Assembly: GCA_002731275.1 (NCBI GenBank)
Contig: PCBK01000027.1
Coordinates: 1-64,000 of the forward strand
Reading direction: 5' to 3'
DNA: 64,000 bases
Source of the DNA: Deltaproteobacteria bacterium
GTDB taxonomy: Bacteria; Myxococcota_C; UBA6777
Below the pieces are notes generated by a model. It made no database searches, was not told the origin of the DNA, and worked only from the letters and a program-made list of their open reading frames with translations. A program made the translations under genes and the position numbers. Below, piece by piece: positions 17,851 to 26,692 of the stretch (positions are counted from its first letter, which is position 1; every line of letters starts with the position of its first letter).

Positions 17851-19632
17851 TCATTCCTTTCTGGCAGAAGAGAGTATCTTCTCGAATTGCTCACGTAAAA
17901 CGTCGAATTCATCTTTGCGCTCTTGGAGCAGTGGACCGAGCATGAAGTTCATCTCTCGGCTTGAGAGTTTACTGTACCCTTTGACTTTTAGTGCGCGAAA
18001 GGTGGCTCTTATGACCATCTGTGGTTGTGTGTTGACGAGCTGTGGATGGCATAACCATTCGATCAGAGCGGCATGATCCTCGACAATGTGCTCTTTGATC
18101 ATCGCAGCGAGCTCGGGAAGGGTCTTCGGTGGGAGCTCCGAGATCCCCCACTCTTTGAGCTGTTTCTTGTGTTGTTCTTTGGTGAGGCGTTTGATCAGAC
18201 TGTCGAGTGTGTGTTCCCGCATCTTCGTGGGGATGTGTGTGCTGGTACACAGGAAATACAAGAAGGGGATGCTGGTCGGTGTGCTCTTTAGCCTGATGAT
18301 TTCGAGTTGGGGAGTTGTTGGATTCGCCAGAATGTTGAGGATTTCCTTGTCGCCTGCTTTGGTGGAGCTGAGATCGAGCCAACGCAGTTTGGAGAGGTTA
18401 TGTGGTTTGGCGAGGTGTTTGATTGCGCCAACAGTGAGGGGGTTTGAACGCAAAGAGAGGCGCTCCAGATTGGTGAGGTAAGGGGAGTGAATGAGGGAGA
18501 GCAATCCATCCAATTTACAGCGGTTGTCGTAGAGGTAGAGTTCTTTGAGAGGGCTGAAGAAAGCGTGTTGTCCGAGGTATTGAATACATTGATCGTCTGA
18601 CTCGTTGAAACGCAGCTCCAGTGTTTCGAGCTGTGTGACGCTCTCATTGCGTGCGAGCATTTTGAGGTCATCGAGTTGAATGAATGTGTTGTTGAGTGAG
18701 AGCTTTTTGAGGTTCGGCATGGAGAGACGCGAGAGCAGATCAATGTATGCTGTGACACCGGAATTTGTTCTTGAGAAGTCAATCTCTTCGATGTTTTCGA
18801 GGGTGATATCTTCATCTTTGAGCAGCGGAGCGGCCAGCCCGCGAAATCCATGATCGATGGAGAGCGTTTTGAGGGTGGGCGCGAAGCTCATGATCATGCC
18901 CTCAAAGTTTTCAGGGCTCGGAGGTCTTCCGGAGATGTCGATGTGTTCGAGGGGGGCGATCTCTTCGGATTTGACGAGCGCGCCGATTGTGTAGTCAGTA
19001 TAGTGGTATCCACCAACTGCCAACGACTTCAGTCCTGGGATATTCCATGGGGGAGGCGTTTCTTTGGCGTGGTATTCGTGGGAGACGTAGTGGTAATTGA
19101 TCTTGAGGTGTTCGAGCTGGGAGAACCACGTGGCGTCTTTGAGGCAGAGTCCCGTATTTTTTTTCGGGTGAAAGCCGAGGTGGAGGTGTTTGAGGGAGGT
19201 CAGATGCTTGGAGAGCAAGAAGGCCTGTAGCGCGTGTTTGCTGTTGTTGATCACATAACCCATGTAGAGAGTGTGGATGTTTTCTGTGAGGGGATTTTGG
19301 CAGAGATAGATACATTGCTCTTCGTCGAGTCTGTTGTGTCTATTGAGATCGAGGGCGTCGATGAGGGGGATCAGAAGGTGAAGGGTTCTCCTCTGATTTT
19401 GTCGTGGGTTGGGTTCTGTAAAGTAGTTGATTTGGCGACGATCGGAGGGGAATCGCAGTCCTGGAGGCCAGGACTGCAGGTGTCCCTTGACATAGGGCAA
19501 GAAGGAGGACTCTAGCGTGTCGGCATGAATCAGGTTGAGGGCGTCCCATATCTCACGCCACAGCGCTGTGGAAGGAGGTTGTGAGAGGAGGGCGCGTAGA
19601 TCGGCGATCGTCGGGGATGGTTTCTTTGTCAT
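17851..19632 (-). CDS. Leucine-rich-repeat protein
   Basis: A 593-residue protein with about ten LRR units in the middle (patterns such as LKHLHLGF, LETLELRFN, LKELYLYDN, LERLSLRSNPLT, LRWLDLSST). It has no signal peptide and no enzyme motif. The N-terminal ~100 residues and the C-terminal ~110 residues (several helices) are unassigned. LRR proteins of this type usually act through protein binding. It begins nine bases after the IorB stop codon, so it may be the third gene of that transcript, although no clear ribosome site is seen. A shorter relative lies at 61728-62906. Confidence 0.85.
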   Translation of the reverse strand: MTKKPSPTIADLRALLSQPPSTALWREIWDALNLIHADTLESSFLPYVKGHLQSWPPGLRFPSDRRQINYFTEPNPRQNQRRTLHLLIPLIDALDLNRHNRLDEEQCIYLCQNPLTENIHTLYMGYVINNSKHALQAFLLSKHLTSLKHLHLGFHPKKNTGLCLKDATWFSQLEHLKINYHYVSHEYHAKETPPPWNIPGLKSLAVGGYHYTDYTIGALVKSEEIAPLEHIDISGRPPSPENFEGMIMSFAPTLKTLSIDHGFRGLAAPLLKDEDITLENIEEIDFSRTNSGVTAYIDLLSRLSMPNLKKLSLNNTFIQLDDLKMLARNESVTQLETLELRFNESDDQCIQYLGQHAFFSPLKELYLYDNRCKLDGLLSLIHSPYLTNLERLSLRSNPLTVGAIKHLAKPHNLSKLRWLDLSSTKAGDKEILNILANPTTPQLEIIRLKSTPTSIPFLYFLCTSTHIPTKMREHTLDSLIKRLTKEQHKKQLKEWGISELPPKTLPELAAMIKEHIVEDHAALIEWLCHPQLVNTQPQMVIRATFRALKVKGYSKLSSREMNFMLGPLLQERKDEFDVLREQFEKILSSARKE

Positions 19633-19641
19633 GCCAGTGTG

Positions 19642-21933
19642 TTACACAACCTCTTTGATGGTGTCGACGACGGGAAGATCGTGTATGCGTTTGCCCGTCG
19701 CGTTGTGGGTGGCCGCGACCAACGCTGGCGTGATCACTGGTACGCCAGGTTCTCCGACGCCACCCATGTTGTTGGGGTCTCCGTTGATGATATGGACATC
19801 CACTTTGGGCATCTCATTCATCCGAAGGACAGGGTAATCGTGGTAATTGCTTTGTTTGACTGCGCCATCTTTGAGTGTGATCTTACCGTACAAACCTGCG
19901 GATAGACCAAAGGCAACAGAACCTTCCATTTGTGCTCTTACGGTCTCAGGGTTGACCGCGAAACCACAATCGATGGTGATGGTGCATCGATGGACTGTGA
20001 CGTTGTCATCTTTGACGCTGACTTCCATGGCTGCGGCGACATGGCTGTTAAAGCTAAACTGCTCTGCGAAGCCCTTGCCGTGACCTTTGGGGAGTGGCTT
20101 GTCCCAGCCAAATTCTTTCTTGGTCTTCTCCATCACCGTGAGCATACGTTTGGTGTGCATCGGTTTGGCGAAGTCGGGCTTGATCACCCGTGGTTTTCCG
20201 TAGAGGGTCTTGCGATATTCGATGGGATCGATACCGGCTTTGTCTGCCAGCTCGTTGATAAAGCTGTTGACTGTGAAGCTGTGGAAGATATTGCAGACAC
20301 TACGCAACCAGCCCACACGGACTGAAGCGTGTGTCTCACCTGTCTCACACAGCACGTTGTCGATGCGATAGGGCATGTTACTCCCTGCCATCGCGAACTC
20401 AAATGGTGTGGCTGCATCAAATCCTTCGAACATAACGGACACGAGACTTTTGAAGACGGATTGGTGATGCCACGAGATGGGGTAGCCTTTTTTGTCAAGT
20501 CCGGCGCTAAGGCGTTGGAAACTTTGCGAGTGATAGAAGCCATGTTTCGTATCGTCTTCGCGGGTCCATTGGAGTTTGACGGGCTTCTTGAGCTGTTTGG
20601 AGATGGCGACCGCTTCGAGGATGAAGTCGGGTTGTGATTTGCGCCCAAAGCCACCACCGAGGAATGTGACGTGAACGGTCACTTTTTTGACGTCCACACC
20701 GAGGTAAGAGGCGATGGTTTTTTGTACACGTTGTGGGTCCTGACAGGGGGCCCAGATCTCACAGGTTTTGTCCTGTTTGACGTGCGCAGTTGCGACGAGC
20801 GGCTCCATCTGTGCGTGGAGCAGGTAGGGCGTGTGGTATGCACGAGAGAAGACCTCTTCTGCCTGCTTTTCTGCGGCCTTTGCATCACCTTCGCGGCGCC
20901 AAGTTGCGGGGTCTTTGAGGGAGTGTTCGAGTTGGTTTTTGTAGTCCGGTGTGCTCTCTCGTTGCAGGCGGAAGTCATCCCACTTGACCTGCAAGGCGCG
21001 CTTGCCCTGGATCGCAGCCCAGGTGTTTTTGGCGATGACGACGACTGAATCATTGACGAGATGGTTGATCTTGTCACGTCTGAGGCGGATGACTTTCAGG
21101 ACATTGGGAACTTTGAGGGCCGCTTTGTCATCGAAGCCCTTGAGTGTTGCTTTTGGGAGTGGGGCGCGAGCAGCGCAGGCATATACCATCCCAGGGATCT
21201 CGACATCAATTCCAAAGGGCGCGGCACCTTGGACAATGGCGCTCTGGTCGATACCTTTTTGAGGTTTTCCCAACAGCTTGAAGTCTTTTGAGGATTTTAG
21301 TGTTGGTTTCTCTGGGAGTGGAAGTGATGTGATGGCTTCGGCAAGTTCGCCGTATGGGATGCTCCCTTTGGTGCGGTGGAGGACCATCCCACGATTTGTC
21401 CTACATTCGGAGGCTGGGACGCGCCACTTTTCGGCTGCGGCTTCGATCAACAGCTCACGTGCAGCGGCCCCGACCTCTCGAAGTCTGGTAAAGAAGGACG
21501 TGATGCTGCGTGAACCATCTGTGTTCTGGTCACCGTACATCGCGTCACCATCGGCCTGGATGATGTCGACTTGATCGAGACCGACGTCGAGCTCTTCTGC
21601 GATCAACATTGGCATCGCGGTCCGCACACCTTGTCCCATCTCTGAGCGTGCACAGACAAGTTGGATGTTGCCCTTTGTGGGGATGACGAGGAAAGCTTTG
21701 GCTTTGATGGTGTTGTTGGCCATGAGCTGCATCATTTTGAACATGAGGGTGTAGCGGTAGGAGTATCCAACTCCCAAAACAGCCCCTGTCCCAGCGATCC
21801 CTGCGGCGCTCCAAAGGAGGAAGTTGCGGCGCTTCACTTTTTTGGGGGCGCTGTGCTCTTTGCCTTTGCTCTCTTCAGGGGTGGAGATGATCTTTTCTTC
21901 GATGGTTTCTTCTTGGTTTTTTGATTCAGACAT
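19642..21933 (-). CDS. iorB: IorB-type molybdopterin hydroxylase, large subunit
   Basis: A 763-residue catalytic subunit of the isoquinoline 1-oxidoreductase/aldehyde oxidase branch of the xanthine oxidase family. These enzymes hydroxylate N-heterocycles or oxidise aldehydes using Mo-cytosine-dinucleotide and pass electrons to the 2Fe-2S subunit. A twin-arginine motif (KRRNFLLWSAAGIAG, Arg35-Arg36) near a hydrophobic helix indicates Tat export or anchoring at the periplasmic face, as in other IorB proteins. The C-terminal GVGEPGVPVITPA carries the conserved active-site Glu. GGGGGG lies eight bases before the ATG at 21933; an ATG at 21939 overlapping the upstream stop is the alternative. The true substrate cannot be read from sequence. 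Confidence 0.93.
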   Translation of the reverse strand: MSESKNQEETIEEKIISTPEESKGKEHSAPKKVKRRNFLLWSAAGIAGTGAVLGVGYSYRYTLMFKMMQLMANNTIKAKAFLVIPTKGNIQLVCARSEMGQGVRTAMPMLIAEELDVGLDQVDIIQADGDAMYGDQNTDGSRSITSFFTRLREVGAAARELLIEAAAEKWRVPASECRTNRGMVLHRTKGSIPYGELAEAITSLPLPEKPTLKSSKDFKLLGKPQKGIDQSAIVQGAAPFGIDVEIPGMVYACAARAPLPKATLKGFDDKAALKVPNVLKVIRLRRDKINHLVNDSVVVIAKNTWAAIQGKRALQVKWDDFRLQRESTPDYKNQLEHSLKDPATWRREGDAKAAEKQAEEVFSRAYHTPYLLHAQMEPLVATAHVKQDKTCEIWAPCQDPQRVQKTIASYLGVDVKKVTVHVTFLGGGFGRKSQPDFILEAVAISKQLKKPVKLQWTREDDTKHGFYHSQSFQRLSAGLDKKGYPISWHHQSVFKSLVSVMFEGFDAATPFEFAMAGSNMPYRIDNVLCETGETHASVRVGWLRSVCNIFHSFTVNSFINELADKAGIDPIEYRKTLYGKPRVIKPDFAKPMHTKRMLTVMEKTKKEFGWDKPLPKGHGKGFAEQFSFNSHVAAAMEVSVKDDNVTVHRCTITIDCGFAVNPETVRAQMEGSVAFGLSAGLYGKITLKDGAVKQSNYHDYPVLRMNEMPKVDVHIINGDPNNMGGVGEPGVPVITPALVAATHNATGKRIHDLPVVDTIKEVV

Positions 21934-21935
21934 GA

Positions 21936-22403
21936 TCATTTCCCCCCTTTGTTCATCTTGTCAGCGGCTTGCAGGATAGCCTTTTCGATACGTTGGTAGG
22001 TCCCACAGCGACAGATGTTTCCGGCCATACCTTCACGGACTTCTTTGGCGGAGGGGGTGGCGTTGGCGTGCAGAAGACCTGCAGCGTTCATGATTTGACC
22101 GGGTTGACAGTATCCACACTGGGGAACATTTAGATCTTTCCAGGCTTGCTGAAGGGGGTGATCACCTTCTCTGGAGAGGCCTTCGATGGTCGTAATGTTT
22201 TTACCAACGGCCCACGAAACAGGCGTCACACACGAGCGAATGGCTTTGTTGTCCAGGAGAACAGTGCATGAGCCACATTGTCCCAGTCCACAACCGAACT
22301 TGGTCCCTTTCATGTGAAGAACGTCGCGGACGACCCAGAGGATTGGCATGTCTGGTGGTACATCCACTTCGTGGACTTGCCCATTGATGGTGATCTTTAG
22401 CAT
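21936..22403 (-). CDS. iorA: IorA-type 2Fe-2S subunit
   Basis: A 155-residue small subunit that carries two [2Fe-2S] clusters and receives electrons from IorB. The plant-ferredoxin-type cluster is bound by Cys38, Cys43, Cys46 and Cys58 (FGCGLGQCGSC). The second, all-helical domain uses Cys96, Cys99, Cys131 and Cys133 (CGYC and CRC). I start at MLKITING because that is where the ferredoxin fold begins; the open frame extends 41 codons upstream with no ribosome site. It is translationally linked to IorB, with a two-base gap or ATGA overlap depending on the IorB start. Together they form one enzyme. Confidence 0.93.
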   Translation of the reverse strand: MLKITINGQVHEVDVPPDMPILWVVRDVLHMKGTKFGCGLGQCGSCTVLLDNKAIRSCVTPVSWAVGKNITTIEGLSREGDHPLQQAWKDLNVPQCGYCQPGQIMNAAGLLHANATPSAKEVREGMAGNICRCGTYQRIEKAILQAADKMNKGGK

Positions 22404-22853
22404 CGTTTTGATTCCCTGTGTGTTTGAGTCTTGCCTCTCCACCTGATGGGTCATCTTGTGTTGGCGGATGGCTCTGTCACGGATGACTTTGTCGTACCCT
22501 GTTCGTCCTTTTTTGGTCAAGGACATAGGCCAGGTGTCAAACAGAAAGCACGTATTGTCGGACTTGTTTGTCTTTTATCATGTCATCCTCATTTTGCGCA
22601 ATGTGTCTAGCATGTGATCACCACCTGTCAAATGCAAGGACACCACATCTTTTGCTCGTGGTTGCAAGGAGACAACAACACACAAGTCGTTGTACGTCGG
22701 AGGAGAAGCCCTGGAAGGGGATATGATTTTTGTCGTTGCGGCGAGAGGAAAAGAGTGTTGCATTGTAAATGATTGCGCGGCGGCTTGGGGCTTTGTATCT
22801 TAGTGTGTGTGAGGCTGCTTGTTGGCAGTCTCAAGTTACGTTGGAGACTCACT
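22404..22853. other. Divergent intergenic region, iorA / dioxygenase
   Basis: A 450-bp spacer between divergent genes. On the minus strand TTGACA (22626-22631) and TAGACA (22604-22609) are 16 bases apart and could drive iorAB, with a leader of about 200 bases. GTGATCAC (22613-22620), an 8-bp palindrome, lies in the spacer of that promoter. I see no gene or larger repeat here. Confidence 0.4.
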
Positions 22854-23828
22854 ATGTCAGAATCGGACAAAAAGATATCGAGACGTCGTTCTCTACAGAC
22901 GTTAGGGCTGCTCTCAGCAGGAGTCGCCTTGTCTGCGATGGGTGTCTGCGAACAACCCCCCCCAAACCAAAACCAACAACACAAGACCACCAAGGAGAAG
23001 CCCATGACAACACCATCCACAAGTCGTATGCCTGCAATCTTCTTACCCCATGGTGGAGGGCCGTGGCCATTCACCAACGAGCCTCTGTTTGGTTCTGCAA
23101 AGATGTGGGAGGATATGTCCAACTACATGAAGAAGCTCGGTCAAATCCCCCCCTCCAAGCCAAAGGCTGTCCTTGTCATCTCCGCACATTGGGAGGAGTC
23201 CGTTCCGACAGTGCAGGCGACAAAGAAGCCTCCCATGTACTACGATTATTATGGGTTCCCTCCAGAGAGCTACGAAGTGCAGTGGCCATCACCAGGTGCA
23301 CCTGAGCTTGCGGGGGAGATCCTGTCACTTCTGCAACGTGCGGGACTGAAGACCGGAAAAAATGACACGAGAGGCTTCGACCATGGGACCTTTGTCCCAC
23401 TTAAGCTCGCGTATCCCGACGCAGATATCCCGACACTCCAACTCTCGCTCAAGCAAGGACTCGATCCAAAAGAACACATCAAGATCGGCCGCGCGATCGC
23501 GCCTCTCTTGGAGCAGGGTGTGTTCATGATTGGGAGTGGTATGAGCTATCACAACTTGCGAGAGTTGATTCAGTATTCAGGGCGGGAGATCGATCATTCC
23601 AAGGCATTTGATGAGTGGCTTGGAGAGTCGATGTTGCTCGACGCGGACAAGCGCGAGACGAGGCTTGTAGAGTGGTTGAAGGCACCGAATGCGCGCCTTT
23701 GTCACCCAAGAGAAGAGCACCTGATACCGCTGCATGTCATCGCAGGCGCGGCTGGCGATGCCAAGGCTACATTGCCCTACAGAGATGTTGTGATGGGTGC
23801 ACATCTCTCCGCTGTCCACTTTGGGTAG
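22854..23828 (+). CDS. LigB/DODA-type extradiol dioxygenase with Tat signal
   Basis: A 324-residue class III ring-cleaving dioxygenase of the LigB/4,5-DOPA dioxygenase family, which opens catechol-type rings using non-haem Fe or Zn. Family metal-site histidines are visible as His66 (LPHGGGPW), His112 (ISAHWEE) and His177 (FDHGTFVP). The first ~32 residues are a twin-arginine signal (SRRRSLQTLGLLSAGVAL), so this form should be exported. A second ATG at codon 51 (23004) has a strong AAGGAG six bases upstream and would make a cytosolic form. It is divergent from iorAB, which could supply hydroxylated aromatics. The start at 22854 has GGAG upstream. Confidence 0.9.
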   Translation: MSESDKKISRRRSLQTLGLLSAGVALSAMGVCEQPPPNQNQQHKTTKEKPMTTPSTSRMPAIFLPHGGGPWPFTNEPLFGSAKMWEDMSNYMKKLGQIPPSKPKAVLVISAHWEESVPTVQATKKPPMYYDYYGFPPESYEVQWPSPGAPELAGEILSLLQRAGLKTGKNDTRGFDHGTFVPLKLAYPDADIPTLQLSLKQGLDPKEHIKIGRAIAPLLEQGVFMIGSGMSYHNLRELIQYSGREIDHSKAFDEWLGESMLLDADKRETRLVEWLKAPNARLCHPREEHLIPLHVIAGAAGDAKATLPYRDVVMGAHLSAVHFG

Positions 23829-23974
23829 CGGTTTCTGGGGACAGGAGCGTATGTTTGCGTATCTGGTGAGGCGCCAGATTTTGAGGGGCACTTTGCGAAG
23901 TCTGTACAACACGATGTCCAAACTCCAAGGGAAGTACAATATCGTTATCGTGTGCTTTGTGGGTGTGGTTTGGG

Positions 23975-24427
23975 TCAGGGGTTTTGCTGACGTTGGCGTT
24001 CATCCATCGCAAACAATTCTAGTTTGAGTTGTTCGATGAGTTGGTAGCTTGCCTCCTCTGTTGTGGGGAGGGTGAGAGCACCGTGATCCTGGCCGTATGT
24101 TTTATACAGCATCTGCGTAAATTCTGGTGACATGTCAAAGATCCCCACTCCTCTCATATACCAATCTGGAAAAAAGCGCGTTGGTGTTGTTTGTCGAGAG
24201 AGTGTGACGATCTCCGTGTGTCTGGGATCTTGTTGGATTCGTTCATATAGCGCTTCGATCGTCTCTTCCTCTCCTTCGAGGAGCTGAAAAAATTCGCGCT
24301 TTGTCACCAGGAGCATTCCTGTGATCTGTTTTAATTGGTTGTGCTTGCGGCTTTTGGCGAGCATGGCCTGGAGCGCGCTCCAATCGATGTCACCAGAGTG
24401 TGTGCTTTTGTAAATCAATGTATACAT
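23975..24427 (-). CDS. BLUF-domain blue-light sensor
   Basis: A 150-residue protein, almost entirely one BLUF domain (residues 1-95), which binds FAD and senses blue light through a Tyr-Gln hydrogen-bond switch. Key residues are visible: Tyr6 (LIYKS), Asn30 (KHNQLKQITG), Gln48 (FFQLLEGE) and Trp89 (FPDWYM). The remaining ~50 residues form a short helical cap. There is no fused output domain, so it must signal through a partner protein. It is a single gene with GGAGAG seven bases upstream. Neither neighbour suggests a partner. Confidence 0.94.
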   Translation of the reverse strand: MYTLIYKSTHSGDIDWSALQAMLAKSRKHNQLKQITGMLLVTKREFFQLLEGEEETIEALYERIQQDPRHTEIVTLSRQTTPTRFFPDWYMRGVGIFDMSPEFTQMLYKTYGQDHGALTLPTTEEASYQLIEQLKLELFAMDERQRQQNP

Positions 24428-24710
24428 AGTGGTCTCTCCATCCTGCGAGTCTGTTCTTGGTCCATCAACCGGGGCTATGGCTGTGGGATTCTGAGAGCGT
24501 CTGTGCCAAACGCTCTCCTTCAGAATATTCGAACATGTGGAGGGTTTTGTCGTAGGTGGATTCTAGTCTTTGTCGAGGGGAAAGTCAACACAGTGTGTCA
24601 GTGTTTTTCTGGAGGTCGGTAGGTCGTCCTCTCGTAGAGTCTGCGCGTTAGCACGATGTGACGTTCGTAGAGTCAGGCCTTGTGGGGAATGTTGAAGTGG
24701 CATTTTCCTC

Positions 24711-24745
24711 GTTGGGGGGCCTTGTGTCCGACCTCTATGTCGCAT
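24711..24745 (+). repeat. Dispersed repeat family C, copy 2
   Basis: GGCCTTGTGTCCGACCTCTATGTCGCAT matches the family C core in part, but the left stem arm is lost. A weaker half copy (AGGCCTTGTGGGG) lies at 24675-24687. It sits directly after the end of the WS/DGAT gene. The 320-bp space 24428-24747 contains no other feature I can support. Confidence 0.65.
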
Positions 24746-24747
24746 CT

Positions 24748-26586
24748 TTACGCGTTTTGTGAGGAGAGGTTTTCGAGTTGGCGGGAGAATGTTTTGAGCA
24801 CCTTACCGAACTTGATCGCCTGGTTGATATCTCCGTCGACTTTGAGCTTTCCTTGCATAAATGCAGCGGTCCCATCGAGCTCTCCTGTCAGCATTGCGGT
24901 GACGTGTTGTGTGTCCATACGCAATGTACAGATGGCGTCGTCATTTGTACCTTCTTCGATCTGTGGAGGTGTGGATTGCAGATTGAAGACCCACTCTTGG
25001 GATTGATCGCCTGTGACTTTGAATTGGTATATCTTTGAGGAGGGGAGTTTCATCTTGGGGTGCTCTTGCAGGTGACTTTGGAAGGTCATGAAGACATCCC
25101 GCAATTGAATGTCGACTTTTTCGCGCTCTTTGATCGGTTCGGCGATGTCGAGTTTGAGGATCGCTTCTTCGAGCTCATTGGCGGTGAGCCAGATGTATTT
25201 GGTGAAGGTGTCGATGTTGGGCATGATCTGTGGAGAAGAGGTGGGGCTGATCGAGACGACACCATCATAACTGAAGATCGTGATGATAAGTCCCATGCCT
25301 TCGACGATCGGTGCCATGCCCATAAGGGCCAGGAGGCGGTGTCCTGTGAGGTAGAGAGGGACTTGAGGTCCAGGGACGTTGGTGATGGTGCAATTAAACA
25401 GGGGGCGATGGTGACGTGACAGTTCACTGCGGGCGTACATACGCGCGGCACGTCCTGCGAGTCCAAAGGGCACAAATTCACTGTATTCAAGGAGCGCGTT
25501 GGCGCTCATTGCTTTGTGATAGGCTTTTCCTGTGGAGGTGTTTTTGTGGATCTGCTTGAGTCGCTCGACGGGGTCATCAATATCCGTCGCGAGTTGAACG
25601 AGCATTGCGGATATCTGGTTACCGAGGCTGTCTTTTTGTTCTTCGCTGCGTGTGGAGATGGGGACCATCGAGACGAGCGGTTTGGGAGGGAGGTGTCCTT
25701 CTTCGTCGAGATAGCGTCTGAGCGCGCCTGAACAGATCGCGAGGATGACGTCGTTGACGGAGCAGCCCATAATTCGTTTGAGGCGCTTGATGCGGTCGAG
25801 CTGAAGGAGCGCAGTGTTCCAGACTCTGTTTGATGAGATGGGGTTGTTGAGCGGTGTATGAGGAGCCTGAAAGGGCATCGTGGGGAGTTCGACGCGGCCG
25901 ACTTGATGGAGTGCGCCCGCCTTGATCGTTGTCTTGGCGGTCTCGGCGATGAGGCTCCTAAGTTTGAGTGGGCGGGAGATGAGGTGTGCGGCGCTTTTGG
26001 CCAGGATCTCCAGATCACTTGGGATCGGCTCGGCCTTGAGCTCTGTAGGGGGTTCGACTTCGCGTGGTTCAGGGGAGAGGTCATAGAGCGCGTTCATGAT
26101 ATCGGCACCGGACATTCCATCGACAGCTGCGTGATGGATTTTGCTGATGATGGCGACGGAGTTGGGGGGGACTTGTGGGATCGCGTCGAGTCCTTCGACG
26201 AAGACGATCTCCCAAAGAGGGCGTGAACGATCGAGGGGTTGGCTAAAGATACGTGAACAGAGCTTTCTGAGTTGGCGCCATCCTCCGGGACGTGGGAGCA
26301 TGGTGTGGTGAAGGTGCCAGTCGATATTGAAGTTGGGGTCCATCGCCCAGTAAGGTCGATCCAGGCCAAAGGGTACAAAGACCAGCCGTTGTCTGAGGGA
26401 TTTGACGAGGTGCAGTCGTGAGGCGAGATGTTCGCGAAACTCGTCGAATTTCAGAGAGCCTTCGATCACCGCAAGGCTACCAATATGCATCGGCGAGGTC
26501 GGGGTCTCCAAGAACAAAAAGGCTGAGTCCAATCCCGACATTGGCTCCATTGTATCACTGGTTTCGAACCATCCAGATTTCCGCAT
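24748..26586 (-). CDS. Wax ester synthase/DGAT fused to SCP2 domain
   Basis: A 612-residue bifunctional-type acyltransferase. The N-terminal ~470 residues are a WS/DGAT enzyme, which joins acyl-CoA to a fatty alcohol or diacylglycerol to make wax ester or triacylglycerol. It opens with the typical MSGLDSAFLFLE and carries the catalytic HHAAVDG motif (His151, His152, Asp156) and a PLWE block. Residues ~488-612 resemble an SCP2 sterol-carrier/lipid-binding domain (MKLPSSKIYQFKV, then GKLKVDGDINQAIKF). The ATG at 26586 has GGAG six bases upstream; a GTG four codons earlier is less likely. The fused carrier domain may deliver or hold the lipid substrate. Confidence 0.93.
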   Translation of the reverse strand: MRKSGWFETSDTMEPMSGLDSAFLFLETPTSPMHIGSLAVIEGSLKFDEFREHLASRLHLVKSLRQRLVFVPFGLDRPYWAMDPNFNIDWHLHHTMLPRPGGWRQLRKLCSRIFSQPLDRSRPLWEIVFVEGLDAIPQVPPNSVAIISKIHHAAVDGMSGADIMNALYDLSPEPREVEPPTELKAEPIPSDLEILAKSAAHLISRPLKLRSLIAETAKTTIKAGALHQVGRVELPTMPFQAPHTPLNNPISSNRVWNTALLQLDRIKRLKRIMGCSVNDVILAICSGALRRYLDEEGHLPPKPLVSMVPISTRSEEQKDSLGNQISAMLVQLATDIDDPVERLKQIHKNTSTGKAYHKAMSANALLEYSEFVPFGLAGRAARMYARSELSRHHRPLFNCTITNVPGPQVPLYLTGHRLLALMGMAPIVEGMGLIITIFSYDGVVSISPTSSPQIMPNIDTFTKYIWLTANELEEAILKLDIAEPIKEREKVDIQLRDVFMTFQSHLQEHPKMKLPSSKIYQFKVTGDQSQEWVFNLQSTPPQIEEGTNDDAICTLRMDTQHVTAMLTGELDGTAAFMQGKLKVDGDINQAIKFGKVLKTFSRQLENLSSQNA

Positions 26587-26692
26587 GTCATACTCCACAT
26601 GATGTCTTTTGAAGAGAAAGATGCGGTGAGTGTATCACACAATCTTCCGAACAAAGAACCCTTTTTGTGGAAGTGAGTCTGGACGTTGAGGC

